Source of the DNA: Campylobacterales bacterium
Lineage (GTDB): Bacteria; Campylobacterota; Campylobacteria; Campylobacterales; QNZT01
Direction of reading: 5' to 3'
NCBI GenBank assembly: GCA_015489185.1
Contig: WGAE01000099.1
Location: 1 to 7,315, forward strand
Length of the DNA stretch: 7,315 nucleotides
Below, piece by piece: positions 6,375 to 7,315 of the stretch. Position 1 is the stretch's first letter. Every line of letters starts with the position of its first letter. The translations under genes and the position numbers were made by a program. Below the pieces are notes generated by a model. That model saw only the letters and a list, made by a program, of their open reading frames with translations. It did not search any database and had not been told where the DNA came from.

Positions 6375-6385
6375 TTGTTATACAA
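6362..6385. promoter_or_regulatory. Tandem operator repeats overlapping the toxin-antitoxin -10 box
   Basis: The 12-base unit TTTGTTATACAA occurs twice head to tail with no gap (6362-6373 and 6374-6385). Each unit holds a dyad, TTGT-TAT-ACAA. Paired short dyads at about one-turn spacing are typical binding sites for cooperatively bound ribbon-helix-helix dimers, and the encoded antitoxin has that fold. Binding here would block the -10 box and the transcription start. The operator role is inferred from repeat structure and position. Confidence 0.65.
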
Positions 6386-6390
6386 TATTA

Positions 6391-6397
6391 GAGGAGG
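6391..6397 (+). promoter_or_regulatory. Ribosome binding site of the antitoxin gene
   Basis: GAGGAGG lies seven bases before the ATG at 6405 but only one base before the ATG at 6399, so translation should begin at 6405 (MIAVRLP). Confidence 0.75.
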
Positions 6398-6404
6398 TAT
6401 GTTG

Positions 6405-6665
6405 ATGATTGCCGTAAGGCTTCCCAGTGAGATGGAGGAGGAATTAAACCGTTTGTCAAAAAAACGTAATTTGACCAAAACCGACATTGTCAAAGAAGCA
6501 TTGAAACACTATTTTGAAAGAGAGAAAGAGAAAGCGCGAAAAACACCTTACGAGCTGGGAGAAACGCTCTTCGGAAGGTACGATAGCGGTCAGAAGAATC
6601 TGTCTGAGACATATAAAGAGAGACTCAAAGGCAAACTACGTGAGAAATACAACACTCATCGATAG
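6405..6665 (+). CDS. Ribbon-helix-helix (CopG-type) antitoxin
   Basis: Predicted 86-aa antitoxin and autorepressor of the downstream PIN-domain toxin. The N-terminus gives the ribbon-helix-helix pattern: beta strand IAVRLP (residues 2-7), helix SEMEEELNRLSKKRN, turn at L-T-K-T, then helix DIVKEALKHYFEREK. This fold binds DNA as a dimer through the paired strands. The C-terminal part, about 45-86, is charged and contains GRYDSGQKNLSETYKERL, resembling the LFG..GSG..DLS.NYK..L segment seen in CopG proteins partnered with PIN toxins and presumed to wrap the toxin. The start at 6405 is set by the Shine-Dalgarno; ATG at 6399 is the alternative. The last 26 bases overlap the toxin gene, which suggests coupled translation. 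Regulation is likely by its own binding to the two 12-bp repeats over the promoter. The specific family name is not certain from sequence alone. Confidence 0.87.
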   Translation: MIAVRLPSEMEEELNRLSKKRNLTKTDIVKEALKHYFEREKEKARKTPYELGETLFGRYDSGQKNLSETYKERLKGKLREKYNTHR

Positions 6666-7056
6666 CGGACCGCTGATTGCTCTTTTTGACAGGGGTGATT
6701 GCCATCATGGACGTGTTAAAACATTTTTGAAAACCTATGACGGCAAATTATTGACTACCTGGTCAGTATTGACCGAAGTTTCACACATGCTTGATTTCAA
6801 CCTTCATGCGCAACTTGATTTTCTGAGATGGGTGGAGCTTGGTGGTATAGAACTTTACGAGATTGCACAAAAAGAGTTGACAGATATGATAGAGATGATG
6901 CAAAAATATAGCGATATCCCAATGGATCTCGCCGACGCATCACTGATGTATGTTGCACACAAAGAAGGGATTGAAACGATTGTCAGCATCGACAGTGACT
7001 TCGATATCTACAGAACACTGAAAAAAGGTTTTTTGAAAAATTTATTGCTTCAGTAG
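6640..7056 (+). CDS. PIN-domain ribonuclease toxin (VapC type)
   Basis: Predicted metal-dependent endoribonuclease toxin of 138 aa, the usual VapC size; PIN toxins typically cut tRNA or rRNA and stop translation when the antitoxin is lost. The PIN active-site acids are present: D8 (LIDSGPLIAL), E46 (LTEVSHML), D96/D99 (MDLADASLMYVA) and D118/D120 (SIDSDFDIY), so the enzyme looks intact. No ATG precedes LIDSG at a sensible distance. The best start is the GTG at 6640, with AAAGG eight bases upstream inside the antitoxin gene; an in-frame ATG at 6514 would add 42 non-homologous residues read from the antitoxin in another frame. The 26-base overlap with the antitoxin implies one mRNA and coupled translation, with toxin output kept below antitoxin by the GTG start. 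The RNA target cannot be read from the sequence. Confidence 0.88.
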   Translation: MRNTTLIDSGPLIALFDRGDCHHGRVKTFLKTYDGKLLTTWSVLTEVSHMLDFNLHAQLDFLRWVELGGIELYEIAQKELTDMIEMMQKYSDIPMDLADASLMYVAHKEGIETIVSIDSDFDIYRTLKKGFLKNLLLQ

Positions 7057-7059
7057 GTG

Positions 7060-7084
7060 AAAACATTACTTAATATAATGTTTT
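7060..7084 (+). terminator. AT-rich hairpin after the toxin gene, probable terminator
   Basis: AAAACATTA (7060-7068) and TAATGTTTT (7076-7084) form a perfect 9-bp stem with a 7-base loop, starting three bases after the toxin stop codon. The 3' arm ends in TTTT and is followed by ATCTTT. The stem has only one G-C pair, so it would be a weak or leaky intrinsic terminator, but its position is right. Confidence 0.5.
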
Positions 7085-7087
7085 ATC

Positions 7088-7116
7088 TTTACATAAGTTT
7101 ATCGTTGTAAGATATT
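7088..7116 (+). promoter_or_regulatory. Candidate promoter of the exported Lys-rich protein gene
   Basis: TTTACA (7088-7093, 5 of 6 to TTGACA) is followed after 17 bp by GATATT (7111-7116, 4 of 6 to TATAAT). It lies between the terminator-like hairpin and a strong ribosome binding site, with an expected leader of about 20-25 bases. The -10 is poor, so this is tentative. Confidence 0.4.
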
Positions 7117-7131
7117 TCATGAATTATCACC

Positions 7132-7139
7132 AAAAGGAG
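7132..7139 (+). promoter_or_regulatory. Ribosome binding site that marks a TTG start
   Basis: AAAAGGAG ends six bases before TTG at 7146. The strong match and spacing are the main reason for calling a gene with a non-ATG start here. Confidence 0.7.
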
Positions 7140-7145
7140 CAAATT

Positions 7146-7315
7146 TTGAAAAAATTCATTTCTACATTCGTAGCTACAGCGGCATTGATCACAGTTGCAA
7201 ACGCAGGTTCTCTGACCGATATGGCGACATCCAAAGTGACCGATATAGTCAAAAAGAAAGCGGAGAAAAAAGTCGAGGAAAAAGCGACCGAAATGGCAAC
7301 CAAACAAGCCAAAAA
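7146..7315 (+). CDS. Small exported Lys/Glu/Ala-rich protein, start only (cut by window edge)
   Basis: I do not recognise the family. Fifty-six codons are visible from a TTG start with a well-placed AAAAGGAG. The first 20 residues form a clear Sec signal peptide: KK at positions 2-3, a hydrophobic stretch FISTFVATAALITV, and an A-N-A cleavage site before GS. The mature part begins GSLTDMATSKVTDIV and then becomes highly charged and helical (KKKAEKKVEEKATEMATKQAK), with hydrophobic residues spaced as in an amphipathic helix. No cysteine follows the cleavage site, so it is not a lipoprotein; a periplasmic or secreted location is inferred. The low-complexity helix is loosely like LEA or apolipoprotein-type 11-residue repeats, but this is only a resemblance. 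A start at the internal ATG (7221) would lose the signal peptide and has no ribosome binding site. The gene lies just after the toxin-antitoxin operon but seems to have its own promoter. Confidence 0.65.
   Translation, partial: MKKFISTFVATAALITVANAGSLTDMATSKVTDIVKKKAEKKVEEKATEMATKQAK

Noticed and set aside
6363..6404. Longer antitoxin start at the ATG at 6363
   Set aside because: That ATG does not exist as a usable start: the segment lies in the promoter/operator repeats and would precede the transcription start. The Shine-Dalgarno at 6391-6397 points to 6405.
6514..6639. ATG at 6514 as the PIN toxin start, giving 180 aa
   Set aside because: The extra 42 residues are a basic out-of-frame reading of the antitoxin gene and do not resemble a PIN N-terminus. 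GTG at 6640 gives the standard length and has AAAGG eight bases upstream.
7089..7312. Minus-strand frames opposite the exported Lys-rich gene
   Set aside because: They are Phe/Cys-rich mirrors of Lys/Glu/Ala codons with no ribosome binding site or known domain.

Overview
The window looks like chromosomal DNA of a Campylobacterota (epsilonproteobacterial) species. The replicase alpha subunit, the YbgC-type thioesterase, the strong AAGGAG-type ribosome binding sites and the mix of TACAAT-like -10 boxes with weak -35 boxes all fit that group. The genus is not determined. The moderate base composition would suit a Sulfuricurvum-, Sulfurovum- or Hydrogenimonas-like organism, but this is an inference from style, not from a search.

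Layout. Positions 1-1871, minus strand: the first 623 codons of a soluble PAS-PAS-PAS-GGDEF-EAL c-di-GMP signalling protein, cut by the left edge inside the EAL domain. Positions 1885-2111: an AT-rich divergent intergenic region with weak promoter candidates for both sides. Positions 2112-5615, plus strand: complete dnaE (1167 aa) with a fully equipped PHP domain. Positions 5616-5894: an unusually long spacer between convergent genes, holding a 99-bp foldback, a second hairpin, a weak terminator and an 8-bp tandem repeat. Positions 5895-6278, minus strand: a ybgC-type hotdog thioesterase. Positions 6303-6397: a short divergent control region with an extended -10 for ybgC and a strong, operator-laden promoter for a toxin-antitoxin operon. 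Positions 6405-7056, plus strand: a ribbon-helix-helix antitoxin overlapping a PIN-domain (VapC-type) toxin. Positions 7060-7084: an AT-rich hairpin. Positions 7146-7315, plus strand: the start of a small exported Lys/Glu/Ala-rich protein, cut by the right edge.

How the parts relate. The window mixes core genes (dnaE, ybgC) with a signalling gene and a small accessory toxin-antitoxin module that has its own autoregulated promoter. There is no large shared operon: each unit has its own promoter region. No rRNA, tRNA, CRISPR array, insertion sequence with transposase or phage gene was recognised. The least explained part is the 279-bp convergent spacer, where two separate foldbacks each carry AGGAGG (CCTCCT on the other strand) between their arms. 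It may be a small non-autonomous repeat element, a structured small RNA, or both.
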